The notes below the pieces were generated by a model. The model saw nothing but the letters and a program-made list of their open reading frames with translations, was not told the DNA's origin and searched no databases. A stretch of DNA of 64,000 nt, taken from Persicaria tinctoria (Eukaryota; Streptophyta; Magnoliopsida; Caryophyllales; Polygonaceae). Shown here piece after piece: positions 1 to 10,977 of this stretch; position 1 is the stretch's first letter; each line of letters opens with the position of its first letter. Where the stretch lies: NCBI GenBank assembly GCA_037127255.1, contig JBANSL010000009.1:31287475-31351474 (forward strand), in the 5' to 3' direction. The translations under genes and the position numbers were made by a program.

Positions 1-348
1 CTGGTTAGCCTGTTTAGGAAAATTAAGAGTGTTTCGCCCAAACTTTGATGTTGATTTCGCTCCTCTACAAAGTTTAGCCTCTTTAGGTAGAGATCAGCGC
101 TTTTGCTTTGAATGTTCTCACAAAAGCCTGGTTTGCTTAGTGTAGGGCACCAATTTATTTGATTTGCTTGGGATAGAAACTGATTCCAATTTAATGCTGC
201 TGCTTTGTGCATTATTGGAAAATCTTTTTGTGGTTGTTTTCTTTAGCCTTGTATGAGATTGCTTGCAATTTGTCTGCTTGAATTAGTCGCTTAGTTTAGG
301 AAAAATCCAGCAGCGTTTCGCCCTCTTTTAGGGCTATTTGATGATTCT
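1..348. other. No gene recognised
   Basis: I see no convincing coding sequence or RNA gene in this stretch. It is unique-looking, moderately T-rich sequence that runs into the tandem repeat at 349. Confidence 0.5.
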
Positions 349-715
349 GAAACCCAGGCCACGAGAAAAGCTCGTAAGGTTTTCAAGGGCGGGGTTTCAA
401 GAATCGATTTCTGCAGCACTTTGACTTGATTTGAGTGATTTGATGACTCCGAAACCCAGGCCACGAGAAAAGCTCGTAAGGTTTTCAAGGGCGGGGTTTC
501 GAGAGTCGATTTCGGCAGCATGTCGGCTTGATTGAGGGCAACGTGAGGACTCCGAAACCCAGGCCACGAGAAAAGCTCGTAAGGTTTTCAAGGGCGGGGT
601 TTCAAGAGTCGATTTCGGCGGTCTTTCGACTTGGTTTGAGGGTAATTTGATGACTCCAAAACCCAGGCCGCGAGAAAAGCTCGCAAGGTTTTCAAGGGCG
701 GGGCTTTGGAATCAA
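349..715. repeat. Four-copy ~103-bp tandem repeat
   Basis: Four copies of a unit start near 349, 451, 554 and 658, a spacing of 102-104 bp. Each contains GAAACCCAGGCC, then ACGAGAAAAGCTCGT, then GGTTTTCAAGGGCGGGG(T)TTC, followed by a less conserved spacer with TCGATTTC. Inside each unit two inverted pairs are visible, ACGAG/CTCGT around a 5-base loop and GAAACCC/GGGTTTC outside it, so each copy could fold as a stem. The short minus-strand reading frames here (peptides repeating a SFSRGLGFG-like string) are explained by the repeat and are not taken as genes. Confidence 0.85.
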
Positions 716-1543
716 TAACAACCCAACATGGAGAGAAGGCTACCTTAGTGGCCTCTTCTTTGCTTGCTTGCTGGCGTGTTTGTGCTTTGCTGTGTTTGTT
801 TGTTCTCTTTTTTCTCTGTAGGCGTATAGATTCAGCCTCTTGTATGTTTTCAAATGCCCTAGGTCATATTTTATAGGGGAAAAGAAAGAAAGTGCAATAC
901 ACGTATTTCCTTTTCCATGCACAGTCAATATCTCCCCTTCCTCTGTGATTTTGGGAAGCATACATTCATATGTACAGGAGCTGTACAGTAATTTTCCTAT
1001 AGAACCAACTAAGAGAAATTTTGACCTTTCTTGGATGACTCTTTCCCCCTTTAGAGGCCACATATTTTCACTTTGCAGCCGTAGCATTCACATTTATTTA
1101 TTACTATTTCATTTATTTTTCAATGACAGATGTCTGCCTACTATTTTTTGTGGATGAGTTGGGCCTTGCCATTGCAAATCACTTTGGACTAGGCCTCTAA
1201 TTTGAACATCCTTTGTAAACTTTTTTTTTTGTAGCAGGAATTCAAACGCCAAAAATCAGTGTTGGAGTACCACGAACTCACTGCCAAAACGACTGGCTAC
1301 CACGAACATCACTGCCAAAGCAACTGATCCTGTATTTTAGACAGCTTTACTAGCTACTTCACATTGTATGTTCGGTTTACCATATGACTCGGTTTACGAG
1401 TTTGTAAGGCACTTAGCATATTGTATTTAATATATAATGCCCTTTTTTTTTTTTACATACATTCTACTTGTTTATAACCGCTATTATCGACTTGTGTGTA
1501 TTTCCGAATTGCCGCCGAATATGAACGCCTATTTTTTTTTTTT
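716..1543. other. No gene recognised; small duplication
   Basis: I find no recognisable gene. Around 1266-1325 a ~32-bp phrase with TACCACGAAC and CACTGCCAAA occurs twice in tandem. Several T-runs occur (for example 1443-1454), and one at 1532-1543 abuts the broken end of the copia element. Confidence 0.5.
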
Positions 1544-1560
1544 ACTCTCAAACACATATT

Positions 1561-4404
1561 GCACTCAAGCTGTCGCAATATACTAAAGGCTGATCCTAAG
1601 TAGGCCTAGATCATTGACCAAACCCTTAAGCCAGATTTCCCCCTTAGCAGGTTCTGTCAACGTCATGTACTCTGCCTCAGTGGTAGACAAAGTGACTGTA
1701 GGTTGTAGAGTTGCTTTCCAACTTACCACAGAACTCCCAAGAGTGAAAACATAGCCAGTCATTGATCTCCTACTATCCACATTGCCGACATAATCATAGT
1801 CTGAAAACCCAACAACCAAGCACTCTGTATGATTCCCATATCACAAACCAACATTAGTATTGCCTCTGAGATACCTCAAAATCCTCTTCACATCTTGCCA
1901 GCGTTCCTTCCCAGGCTGAACCATAAAGCGGCTTACCACACGAACAGCAAATGCTAGATCTGGTCGAGTGCAGACCATAGCATACATTAAACTCCCAACT
2001 ATGCTGGCATAAGGGACCTTAGACATGTACTTCTTCTCCTCCTCAGTTTGAAGTGTGTACATTCCGAACTTGCTATTAGATGACATTGGAGTATCTATAG
2101 ACTTAGCCGAAGACATTCCAAACCTGCTCAATATCTTCTTGATGTACCCTTCTTGAGATAAGAAGAGTTTTCTCTGCTTTATGTCTCTATAGATCTCTAC
2201 TCCCATAATTTTTTGAGCAGCACCCAGATCTTTCATATCAAACTGTGCATTGAGACAATCCTTCAACTTCTGAATATCTGACATGTTCTGTGAAGCAATC
2301 AACATATCATCCACGTACAATACTAGGTAAATTTGCGAACGATCATCCAGACTGTTGTGGTAAACACAACAATCATATCGACTCCTGTTGTATCTCAGCT
2401 GCACCATATAGCTATCAAATCACTTATACCACTGACTTGGTGACTATTTCAGCCCATACAAAGACTTCTTCAGTCTGTAAACATGGTTCTCTTTTCCAGG
2501 AACCTGAAAACCATCCGGCTGAGACATGTATTCCTCCTCCAACTCTCCAAATCCTGATGTGCAACCATTGCTAATAGCACCTTGATGGAAGTATATCTAA
2601 CGACTAGAGAGAAAATCTCATTGTAGTCTACTCTCTCTCGCTGACTGAATCCTCTTATAACTACTCATGCTTTGTACTTAACACCCTTAGCATCTAATAG
2701 TCCTTCCTTTTTCCTGAAGACCCACTTGCAAGTAATCACCTTCCTATCAGCATGCAATTTGACAATCTCACAAGTCTGTTTTTTCTGAAAAGACTCCATC
2801 TCTTCTCTTATTGCTGCAAGCCACTGTGCTGACTCGTCTCCAAAAATAGCAGCATTGTAGGTAGACAGAGGATCTTCCTCCACCTCCTCGACCACTTGCA
2901 AGGCATATCCCACCAGCTCATCAGACCTATATCTCGCAGGAGGTCTGATATTAGCCCTTCTTGGCCGATCTAGAGCAATACTGCGATGTGTCGCTCCACC
3001 TGCTCCTGTGTCTAGTGGTATATCCTCTGTCTCAACAGTGTCAAACTCAGTAGTACCTGACTGTGATGATTGGTTGGTGACCAAATCAGGTACTTGACTC
3101 TCAGATGGAGTGAAGTCCAACTCCACCTCCTCAGCAACAACCTCTTTCTCAACGGCATCACTGGTCTTCTTCTTAGAATTCAGCAAAGAACTCTCATCAA
3201 AGACTACACTTCTGCTAAGTATAATCTTGTTGTCAGACCAGATCCTGTACCCTTTCACACTAGTATCATAGCCCATGAAGACTCCCTTCTTAGCTCTTGG
3301 CTCTAGCTTACCCTCATCAACATGATAATAAGTAGTGCACCCGCAAACCCTCATATTAGAGTAATCAGTAGCCTTTCCAGTTCACACTTCATAAGGTGTT
3401 TTGTAATCGATACCTATGTGTGGGCTCCAATTAATGAGTTAGCAAGCCGTTGAAACTGCTTCCGCCCAGAATCGCCTATCAAGGCCTAAATTGGAAAGCA
3501 TACACCTTGCCTTCACTAGAAGAGTCTGATTCATTCGTTCTGATACACAATTCTGATGTGGTGTGTATCTGACTATATGATGTCGAGCAATGCCCTCATC
3601 TCTACAAAACCCATCAAACTCAGATGAACAGAATTACATACCATTATCAGTTCACAACCTCTTGGCCTTCTTTCCAATCTTATTCTCTACTAGAATCTTC
3701 CACTCCCTGAACTTACTGAATGCCTCACTTTTGTGCCTTATCATGAATACCCAAGTCACCCTAGAGTAATCATCAATAAGAGACAGAAAATACATGTGAC
3801 CGCCCGAGGACTGAACACGTGAAGGACCCCATCAATCCGAATGAATATAATCCAGTGTGCCCTTTTTTTGATGAACTGCTTTAGGAAATTTGTTGCGATG
3901 TAATTTCCTAAACACAAAATGTTCACAAAAATCAAGGCTTTCGAGAGAATTTGCATCCTCCTTTCACTCATATGAGCCAACCTCATATGTCAAATCCTGG
4001 TCAGATCAACTTCCTAAACCCCAGCAGAAACAGCCGATGCAGCACCTGTAATTGAGGAACCTTGTAGGGTGTACAAAGTTCCCTTTCCCCACTTGACTCC
4101 CTGCATAACCACATCAGAGCCTTAACACACGCAGGCTTCCACCATAACATGTGTAACTGAACCCCTTGTCGTCTAACACTGTTAGAGATATCAAATTCTT
4201 CATCATGGATAGAGGGTGCTTGACATCCTCCAATGTGTGAAATTTCCCATCATCTATTTGAAACCTGACTGAGCCAGTCCCAACAACCTTGCAGAGAACA
4301 TCATTCCCCATGGATACATTGCCCCCGTCAGCACAGCTATATGTTGTAAACAACTCCCTTTTAGAACATATGTGATAGGACGCCCCAGAGTCAAGATACC
4401 ACAC
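1561..4404 (-). pseudogene. Copia pol polyprotein (PR-IN-RT-RH), disrupted
   Basis: The product would have been the enzyme polyprotein of a copia element: aspartic protease, integrase, reverse transcriptase and RNase H. In minus-strand order I see the protease motif YLDSGASYHI (about 4400-4370); a GAG-pre-integrase HMSERRMQILSK stretch (about 3,970); integrase core residues in HSDWWGP, a broken TDNGM and SERMNQT; the KGVFMGYD region (about 3,290); the RT active site YVDDMLIASQ (about 2,310); and RNase H ending in TLSTTEAEY (about 1,675) then CDSLSAI. At least two in-frame stops fall in the integrase (near 3,635 and 3,440) and further frame breaks occur before 2,407 and after 1,819. The last RNase H region is missing. 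Confident as a copia pol relic. Confidence 0.92.
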
Positions 4405-4472
4405 ATCAGCCCGGTGTAAGTGATCATCATCTAACAGAACAATATCTTCCTCAGAAGTATTGCCACGATGAG

Positions 4473-5149
4473 CTACTGCTGCAAACTCAGATCCAGATTT
4501 CTCCTCCTCTTGCTTCTTCTTCTTCGGTCAGTCATTCTTCCAATGAACTTTCTCCTTGCAGTAGTTACAGAAATCATTTGGTTTAGGGCCTGATTTGTGA
4601 TCTTGCCGATGCTTCTTCTTATCGTACTTTCTACCGTCAGATTTGTCTCCGTTTGCCACAAGCCTGGAAGCCTGATTGTCTTTAGCCGACGTGGTTGCCT
4701 TCAGACGCAACTCTCTGCTGTGAAGCGACGATCTAACCTCTTCCAGTGTGATGGTATCCTTCCCAATGAAGAACGACTCAATGAAGTTCTCGTATGTGGG
4801 GGGTAGGGATACCGGTCGAATTAGGGAAGCATATTCGTCCTCCACCTTAACATCAATATTACGAAATTCTAGTAATATCATGTTAAGTTGATCAAGATGA
4901 TCTATGAGTTGTGTACCTTACTGCATACGTAGCCCGAAAAGTCATTGTTTCTGAAGCAACTTGTTCGTTAGAGACTTTATCATGTACAAACTCTCCAACT
5001 TTAGCCACAACTTTCCTGCGATTTCCTATTCAGCAACTTCTGTTATGACATCGTCTGCGAGACACAACATAATCGTCGAGTGAGCCTTCTCCTGGAAAAT
5101 ATCGTACTCAGCGGTAGTTGTATCTGCCCCCTTCTTGTCGGCGGTTAAC
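4473..5149 (-). pseudogene. Copia gag, C-terminal part, disrupted
   Basis: Minus-strand remnant of the capsid/nucleocapsid protein upstream of protease. The frame resumes at the array junction with LTADKKGADTT and continues through a typical UBN2/copia gag stretch (about 5,000-4,700). It ends in a degenerate zinc knuckle CNYCKEKVHW whose final cysteine is absent. A stop lies near 5,035. Its first ~37 codons are stranded at 15,087-15,196 on the far side of the gypsy-type array, and the two parts join exactly at the duplicated TTAAC. Confidence 0.85.
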
Positions 5150-5879
5150 TGACAAGAGGATTTCTCGACCAAATAAATTTATAGTCAAGACCCCGCTATA
5201 GGATAGTGGAGTCAGGTTCGTCCTCAGGAGAGAAGTCGGCGGTTCTAGGTTTAGTGTGTTTTGGGGTTCAGGGATAGCGGGAAAAGGTGGGGACGTTGCT
5301 GTCGATTTCGACTAAGACTTGGTCGATGTCGAGGGAATGATAGAAGAAGAGGTTGTCGGTGTCGGGTAACTTTGCAGGATAAAAATAATGAAATCAAATA
5401 AATAAAGATGCAAACTTCCAAGGTAAGGGATCACCGCAACGATAATCAAACACACAAAAGATAAGATAGAATAGTTATGTAATCACATCACAGGAGTAAG
5501 CTTTTGCCTTTTCAACCAATTAGATAACCCTTTCAAGTAACCCCAATTATATCTACCAATTTTATGTTTATAATTCAAGTTGTTAACATGAATCTCTATC
5601 CTTTCGAGTAGGCAATAAACATATAAAAGGCAGTGGATGATCAAAACATAATAAATATCGAAACTTTACCTCAAGTGTGCATGACTATTGTCGGGCTCAC
5701 CCGGACCCTAGAAGAAGGAAATTAGAAAGCAAACATAATAAAAGAAACTAACTTTAACATTAAAAATAAAAAATGAACTTACAAAAACCTTCCAAACGTT
5801 CCTCCTCTCTCTCTCTCTCTCTCTCCCCTTGCGCCCGAAGACGACTTGACTTGAATGAATGAAAATCAGCCCCCTAAGG

Positions 5880-5891
5880 CCTTATTTATAG
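5880..5891 (-). promoter_or_regulatory. LTR TATA box
   Basis: On the minus strand the sequence reads CTATAAATAAGG, between the palindrome-rich U3 and the (GA)n leader, where an LTR promoter is expected. The same box is present in LTR 3 (about 14,114). In LTR 2 (about 10,008-10,019) it reads CTGTAAATAAGG, so the core is mutated there. Confidence 0.65.
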
Positions 5892-6130
5892 GCTTCATTC
5901 CTTAGCTATTCTAGGAAAGAAATTATATCTATATCTAATTTTATCCATCTAATAACATAAAGATAAAACATGGAAATAAATAATTAAATCTAAAAGGAAA
6001 TAAAGCTAATTTGTGGATAAATCCTCCATGGAGTTGATAGATCTTGATAGAAATTAATCTCGAAAATATCTCCATCGGCTTCGGGATAGAAACTTAACAA
6101 GACCCGGATAGCTCGGAATCCGCCGCCTGG

Positions 6131-6445
6131 AATCAACTCGATATCGAGTAGAATTGCTCGATATTGACCAGCATTTTCTCGTCTTCCGCTCAGCAACTCG
6201 ATTCCGGCTTCTGTACGCCACATCGAATAAGTTTTTACTCGACATCGAAGAAATTTCCTCGACATCGACTAGAGTTTGGTCCGTCTTCATCTTCTTCGTC
6301 GATCTTGGCTCCAGGATGTCAAAATCGACCAAGTCTTCCTCGATATCGAGTAGATTTCCCCGATATCGAGTTGCATGTTCAGCTCCCAGCTTCCTTGTCG
6401 ATTTCTGGAACTCAGGTCGATTTCAGGTTTACTCGATATCGACTA
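6131..6445. promoter_or_regulatory. U3 palindrome cluster TCGA-NN-TCGA
   Basis: At least six near-copies of a 10-bp palindrome occur in ~310 bp: TCGATATCGA at 6138, 6340 and 6433, TCGACATCGA at 6239 and about 6259, and CCGATATCGA near 6360. Flanks are usually ACTCGA or GGTCGA half-sites, giving 14-bp dyads. The cluster lies in U3, upstream of the minus-strand TATA box, so a protein-binding or promoter role is plausible but inferred. Equivalent clusters are in the other LTRs. Confidence 0.6.
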
Positions 6446-6828
6446 AGTCTCTCAGCTTTCTGCTTTGTTCTTGAAACGCTTTTTCTCAAGTCCTCGTTCA
6501 TCGGATTGATGCATATGACCATGCGTTGGAAATCTCTTTTCGAGGGCTACAACTCTCATGTAGACATCAAAGCTTGATTCAGAACGAAGAATAGTATAAA
6601 ATGGCTTTTCCTCCAGCTACACCATTCTTAGCTTCTCCATGAGTTTCCTTTAAGCTCCAAAGTGCGTCCGATTTCTGCAAAATATAACAAAAACTTGTGT
6701 AGACCTTCATATATTGCAAATAAACATATACTGCACATATTTTGTATTATTCTAACCCAAATGCATGAAATGCATGCAGAAATCGATATAAAAGTAACTA
6801 TAAAACATGGCGAATTAGGCTCAAAACA

Positions 6829-6845
6829 AACACCCCATACTTAAG
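6829..6845 (-). other. Polypurine tract, internal region 1
   Basis: On the minus strand the tract reads CTTAAGTATGGGGTGTT directly before the LTR start. The same tract occurs at 10978-10994 in the second unit and, diverged, at 57,640-57,660. Its position next to the TG of the LTR is that of a plus-strand primer. Confidence 0.8.
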
Positions 6846-8330
6846 CTTGCTTGTACTCAAGCAATACTTTTATTCGTCATTCAGGGGAAGAAATCAAAAC
6901 TCTCAACATATTAGATTCATTGCCATATGACCCTACCATCAATTACCAACCTTGAAAAGGTACTTGTGCCACAAATCAATTCATTTACAATAAAAAACAA
7001 AATCTACTCACAAAAGGAGGGTAATGCAAAAACAATTTATGTGACAAAACATTAATAATCAAGAAGACATTAATGAAGCTCAATAAGATGTAGATTGGTA
7101 AAAGGCTAAATGTGGGCAATTTTTGGAAATGTGTTGCTAATAATCCGGGGAAATGGAGTACTTTCCAAACTCTTCATACCACATTCCTTCTTCATAAGAT
7201 TCATCACCTTTATTAATGCTTTTGTCAATAATAATGGTTTTACCTCTCTAACCTCAGCACTGCCTTCTTGCGAGTCGCAAATATGGGTGTCATGAATGGC
7301 CCCGGATATTTAGTGGTTTGGACTCCTCACCCGTGTGTCCTATCTCACTAAACTATTATCTCAGTAAGCAGGGTCGATCTACCTTTATCTCCTGAGGTGA
7401 TCGGATTTTCTTTCACTCATTAAATTTTCCATATGTTTTTTTCAAACTTTCCTTTCTAAACTCCAATAATAATGATAACAACACAAAAACCATATAACAT
7501 TTCCATAATGTAACATCATTCTCAACATAATCTCCGGTTGGGAAATAAGGTAAAGAATGAAAAATATTTAGATCATGTGGAGCAATATATGAAATAAGAC
7601 ATAATTTGGCTTTTGTGATGCATAAGCATAGGTAAGGCTAGAATATAAACAATATGAGCATTATATGGAAATATAAAGTCCTCTATCCTCTTATCATGCA
7701 ACATGTCAAAAGCAACTTCAAATTTTACCTCCTTTCATGGTTTTCAAGAAAATATGCACTTCATTGTGACTTCCCTTTACTAGGCAATTTCATGCTATAT
7801 CTCTAATGAATCCAATTTTGCATCATCGAGTTCAATATAACTTTCATGACATTTATCAAAGATTTCAATGGGGGTTATTTTTCAAACTTTGGAAAACATG
7901 CATATAAGCTCATAAATCAATAATGAATTACAAAATAGCAATGTATAAGCAATTCAAGAATTAAGCTTTAAATGTGGACACATAATGTCAAATATGGTCA
8001 AATATGCATAAAGTAAGCCCTTCCCCCACCCCATACTTAAACATTACAGTGTTCTCACTGTATAAACAATAAGGGTAAAGAATGAAACTCACAAGACAGG
8101 TGTGCTAATCCTCAGAATCGAGTGCTATGCTGCTGGGCCTAGTTCGATTTTAGCTTGCTTCTATCCCCATGGACCTTGAAAATGTAGAAGAGAAATACCC
8201 ACAATAGAAAAACTAAAAGTTCAAAAATCAAAAACAAACAAAGGCAATAATGTCCAAAAGTCCCAAAAAGTAATTGTCTATTTACAAGCTCTAGATTTTA
8301 TAGTCGCTAGACCGACTTCTTCATTAAGCA
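6846..8330 (-). other. Array internal region 1, noncoding 3' part
   Basis: About 1.5 kb between the polypurine tract and the end of the small reading frame. It is AT-rich with no sustained reading frame. It is closely repeated in internal region 2 (10,995-12,474), and diverged copies occur at 57.64-58.17 kb (same orientation) and 58.85-59.67 kb (opposite orientation). It is probably untranslated 3' sequence of the element. Confidence 0.75.
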
Positions 8331-9059
8331 TTAGCCTGGCTCATCTTTGTCCGGAGGTATAGGTGGATCTGGTGGTTCCTCCGGTGGTGGGAAGCGTGGG
8401 ATGTTATCCAGGGGCATCATATGAAGAAGCTTAAACCTCCCCGAGTGGACGCTCCATGGCTCCACCCATTCATCTTCCCTGGCTCGAGCTAGCATGTATG
8501 AGGGAAGATATAAAGAAAATATACATACCTCATCATCATACCTCTTCCGCTTCATATGTTGATTTGGTTGTGTATCTCCACCACAGCAGAACGGTGGAGA
8601 GGCAAGAGATATTTCCTCCACATCCTGCGGAGCTTCATGCCACTTTGCTAGGACCCCAAACTTGAATGTGAACATCGGTTGCTCGAAATCATCGGGGATA
8701 GCCTTCACCTTGTAAGGTAAAAGCGATCTTGGAATGCCCTGGTCAACAATGTCCAACTTCTTCTCTTCTAGTGCTATTTCACCTTGGGATCCTTCATATG
8801 ATTCATCAACAATAGGTAGCAAAGTAGGAATGAAATTCGAGGAAGGACATACCTGGTTGTCGACATCGAGTGGGTCAATTGGCTCGTCGGGAGAAGGGCA
8901 TGGTCATTAAGACTGAATGGAAGCCTCAAGCCTTCGGATTTCGTCTTCCAGCCGAGCTATTTCCCTTAATCATGACTCCTCCACTGCGATCCTATTTCTT
9001 CGTCTCAAATCTTGAAACCATTCTTAACATGCAGGATTCCCTTTGACAAAGTCTTCCAT
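8331..9059 (-). pseudogene. 243-codon ORF of the gypsy-type element, copy 1 (three stops)
   Basis: This is the only reading frame of the internal region, beginning ~170 bases after the primer-binding site. The start MEDFVKGNPA is followed by three stops in the first third (near 9,025, 8,957 and 8,907). From about 8,900 it is open through LPIVDESYEG, AIPDDFEQPM and KRKRYDDEVCIF to a proline-rich end PEEPPDPPIPPDKDEPG. It has exactly the length of copy 2 with no indels. The N-terminal third is Arg/Glu-rich and probably coiled coil. The C-terminal part (DDEVCIF ... EPWSVHSGRFKLLHM) may correspond to the integrase C-terminus seen at 58.6 kb, so it may be a deletion fusion of gag start and integrase end; this is inference. 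Function unknown. Confidence 0.75.
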
Positions 9060-9228
9060 CTTTATACCTAAGCTTTGAAATCACAATCAGGAACACAAAT
9101 TAGTGGCAAAAGCTTGGCACCCAGTTGGTACCAGTGAGGTAGGTGGTGGTAGGGGATTTGATAGGGTAATAAAAAGGGATAGGCTTTTCTAAACCTTAAA
9201 CACAATTAAACTAGGCGCGATTGATATC

Positions 9229-9246
9229 TCCCCGGCAACGGCGCCA
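9229..9246 (-). other. Primer-binding site, tRNA-Asp type
   Basis: Plus-strand TCCCCGGCAACGGCGCCA equals the 3' end of plant tRNA-Asp(GUC) including CCA, so the minus strand carries an 18-nt primer-binding site. It lies three bases (ATT) from the LTR end at 9250. The second unit has the same site at 13373-13390. Confidence 0.9.
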
Positions 9247-9249
9247 ATT

Positions 9250-9903
9250 TGACGAGAGGGTTTCTCGACCAAATAAATTTGTAGTCAAGACCCCGCTATA
9301 GGATAGTGTAGGCAGGTTCGTCCTCAGGAGAGAAATCAGCGGTTCTAGGTTTAGAGTGTTTTGGGGTTCAGGGATAGCGGGAAAAAAGTGGGGAGGTTGT
9401 TGTCAATGTGGTCTAAGAGTTGGTCGATGTCGAGGGAATGATAGAAGAAGAGGTGGTCGGTGTCGGGTAACTTTGCAGAATAAAAATAATGAAATAAAAT
9501 AAATAAAGATGTAAACTTCCAATGTAAGGGATCACCGCAACGATAATCAAACACACAAAAGATAAGATAGAATAGTTATGTAATCACATCACATGAGTAA
9601 GCTTTCGCCTTTTCCAACAATTAGATAACCCTTTCAAGTAACCCTAATTGTATCTACCAATTTTATGTTTATAATTCAAGTTGTTAACATGAATCTCTAT
9701 CATTTCGAGTAGGCAATAAACATATAAAAGGCAGTGAATGATCAAAACATAATAAATATCCAAACTTTACCTCAAGTGTGCATGACTATTGTCGGGCTCA
9801 CCCCGATCCTAGAAGAAGGAAATTAGAAAGCAAACATCATAAAAGAAACTAACTTTAACATTAAAAATAAAACTTAAACTTACAAAAATCTTCCAAACGT
9901 TCC

Positions 9904-9936
<33 letters not shown>

Positions 9937-10977
9937 TCTCTCTCTCTCTCTCTCTCCTTGCGCCCGAAGACGACTTGACTTGAATGAATGAAAATCAGCC
10001 CCCTAAGGCCTTATTTACAGGCTTCATTCCCTAGATATTCTAGGAAAGAAATTATATCTATACCTAATTTTATCTATCTAATAACATAAAGATAAAACAT
10101 GGAAATAAATAATTAAATCTAAAAGGTAATAAAGCTAATTTGTGGATAAATCCTCCATGGAGTTGATAGATCATGATAGAATTTACTCTCAAAAATATCT
10201 CCATCGGATTCGGTGTAGAAACTTAACAAGACCCGGATAGCTCGGAATCCGCCGCCTGGAATCAACTCGATATCGAGTAGAATTGCTCGATATCGACCAA
10301 CATTTTCTCGTCTTCCGCTCAGTAACTTGATTCTGGCTTCTGGATAACACATCGACTAAGTTTTTACTCGACATCAAAGAAATTTCCTCGACATCGACTA
10401 GAGTTTGGTCCGTCTTCAGCTTCTTCGTCGATCTCGGCTCCAGGATGTCAAAATTGACCAAGTCTTTCTCGATATCGAGTAGATTTCCCCGATATCGAGT
10501 TGCATGTTCAGCTCCCAGGTTCCTTGTCGATTTCTGGAACTCAGGTCGATTTCAGGTTTACTCGATATCGAGTAAAACAACTCGATATCGACTAAGTCTC
10601 TTAGCTTTTTGCTCTGTTCTTGAAACGCACTTTCCTGAGTCCTCATTCATTGGATTGATGCATATGACCATGCGTTGGAAAGCTCTTTTAGAGGGCTACA
10701 ACTCTCATGAAGACATCAAAGCTTGATTCAGAACGAAGAATGGTAAAAAATGGCTTTTCCTCCAGCTACACCATTCTTAGCTTCTCCATGAGTTTCCTTT
10801 AAGCTCCAAAGTGCGTCCGATTTCTGCGAAATATAACAAAAACTTGTGTAGACCTCCATATATTGAAAATAAACATATACTGCACATATTTTGTATTATT
10901 CTAACCCAAATGCATGAAATGAATGCAGAAATCGATATAAAAGTAACTATAAAACATGGCGAATTAGGCTCACAACA
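9250..10977 (-). repeat. LTR 2 of the array (central LTR)
   Basis: 1,728 bp, TGACGAGAGG to CTCACAACA on the plus strand. It serves as the 5' LTR of unit 1 and the 3' LTR of unit 2. It has the longest CT tract of the three (about 9,904-9,957) and a mutated TATA box. The palindrome cluster (10,262-10,600) includes the copy missing from LTR 1. Confidence 0.93.

Larger units (their letters stand above)
1544..5149 (-). mobile_element. Ty1/copia retrotransposon, 3' part (broken)
   Basis: This is the larger piece of one minus-strand Ty1/copia element. The minus-strand order gag, protease, integrase, reverse transcriptase, RNase H is the copia order. Its 5' end (start of gag, primer-binding site, LTR) lies at 15,082-15,560, because a gypsy-type array inserted into gag and duplicated TTAAC (5145-5149 and 15082-15086). 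The other end is truncated inside RNase H near 1,545, next to a 12-base T run on the plus strand, and no downstream LTR is found. Stops and frameshifts throughout make the element inactive. Confidence 0.92.
5150..6828 (-). repeat. LTR 1 of the array (3'-terminal LTR)
   Basis: 1,679 bp, beginning TGACAAGAGG on the plus strand and ending CTCAAAACA, i.e. TG...CA on the minus strand. It carries a minus-strand TATA box near 5880-5891, a (GA)n tract in the presumed R/U5 leader (plus-strand CT at about 5,811-5,824) and a U3 rich in TCGATATCGA palindromes. Relative to LTR 2 it lacks about 20 bp near 6,440, consistent with slippage between two palindromes. Confidence 0.93.

Noticed and set aside
349..715. 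CRISPR-like regular repeats
   Set aside because: Units are ~103 bp and nearly contiguous with similar spacers; genome is plant nuclear. It is a tandem repeat.
5811..5824. CT/GA microsatellites as independent features (also about 9,904, 14,033 and 54,765)
   Set aside because: They occur at the same place in each LTR and are part of the LTR leader.
9229..9246. Partial tRNA-Asp gene
   Set aside because: Only the last 18 bases of the tRNA are present, three bases from an LTR end, in both units: it is a primer-binding site.
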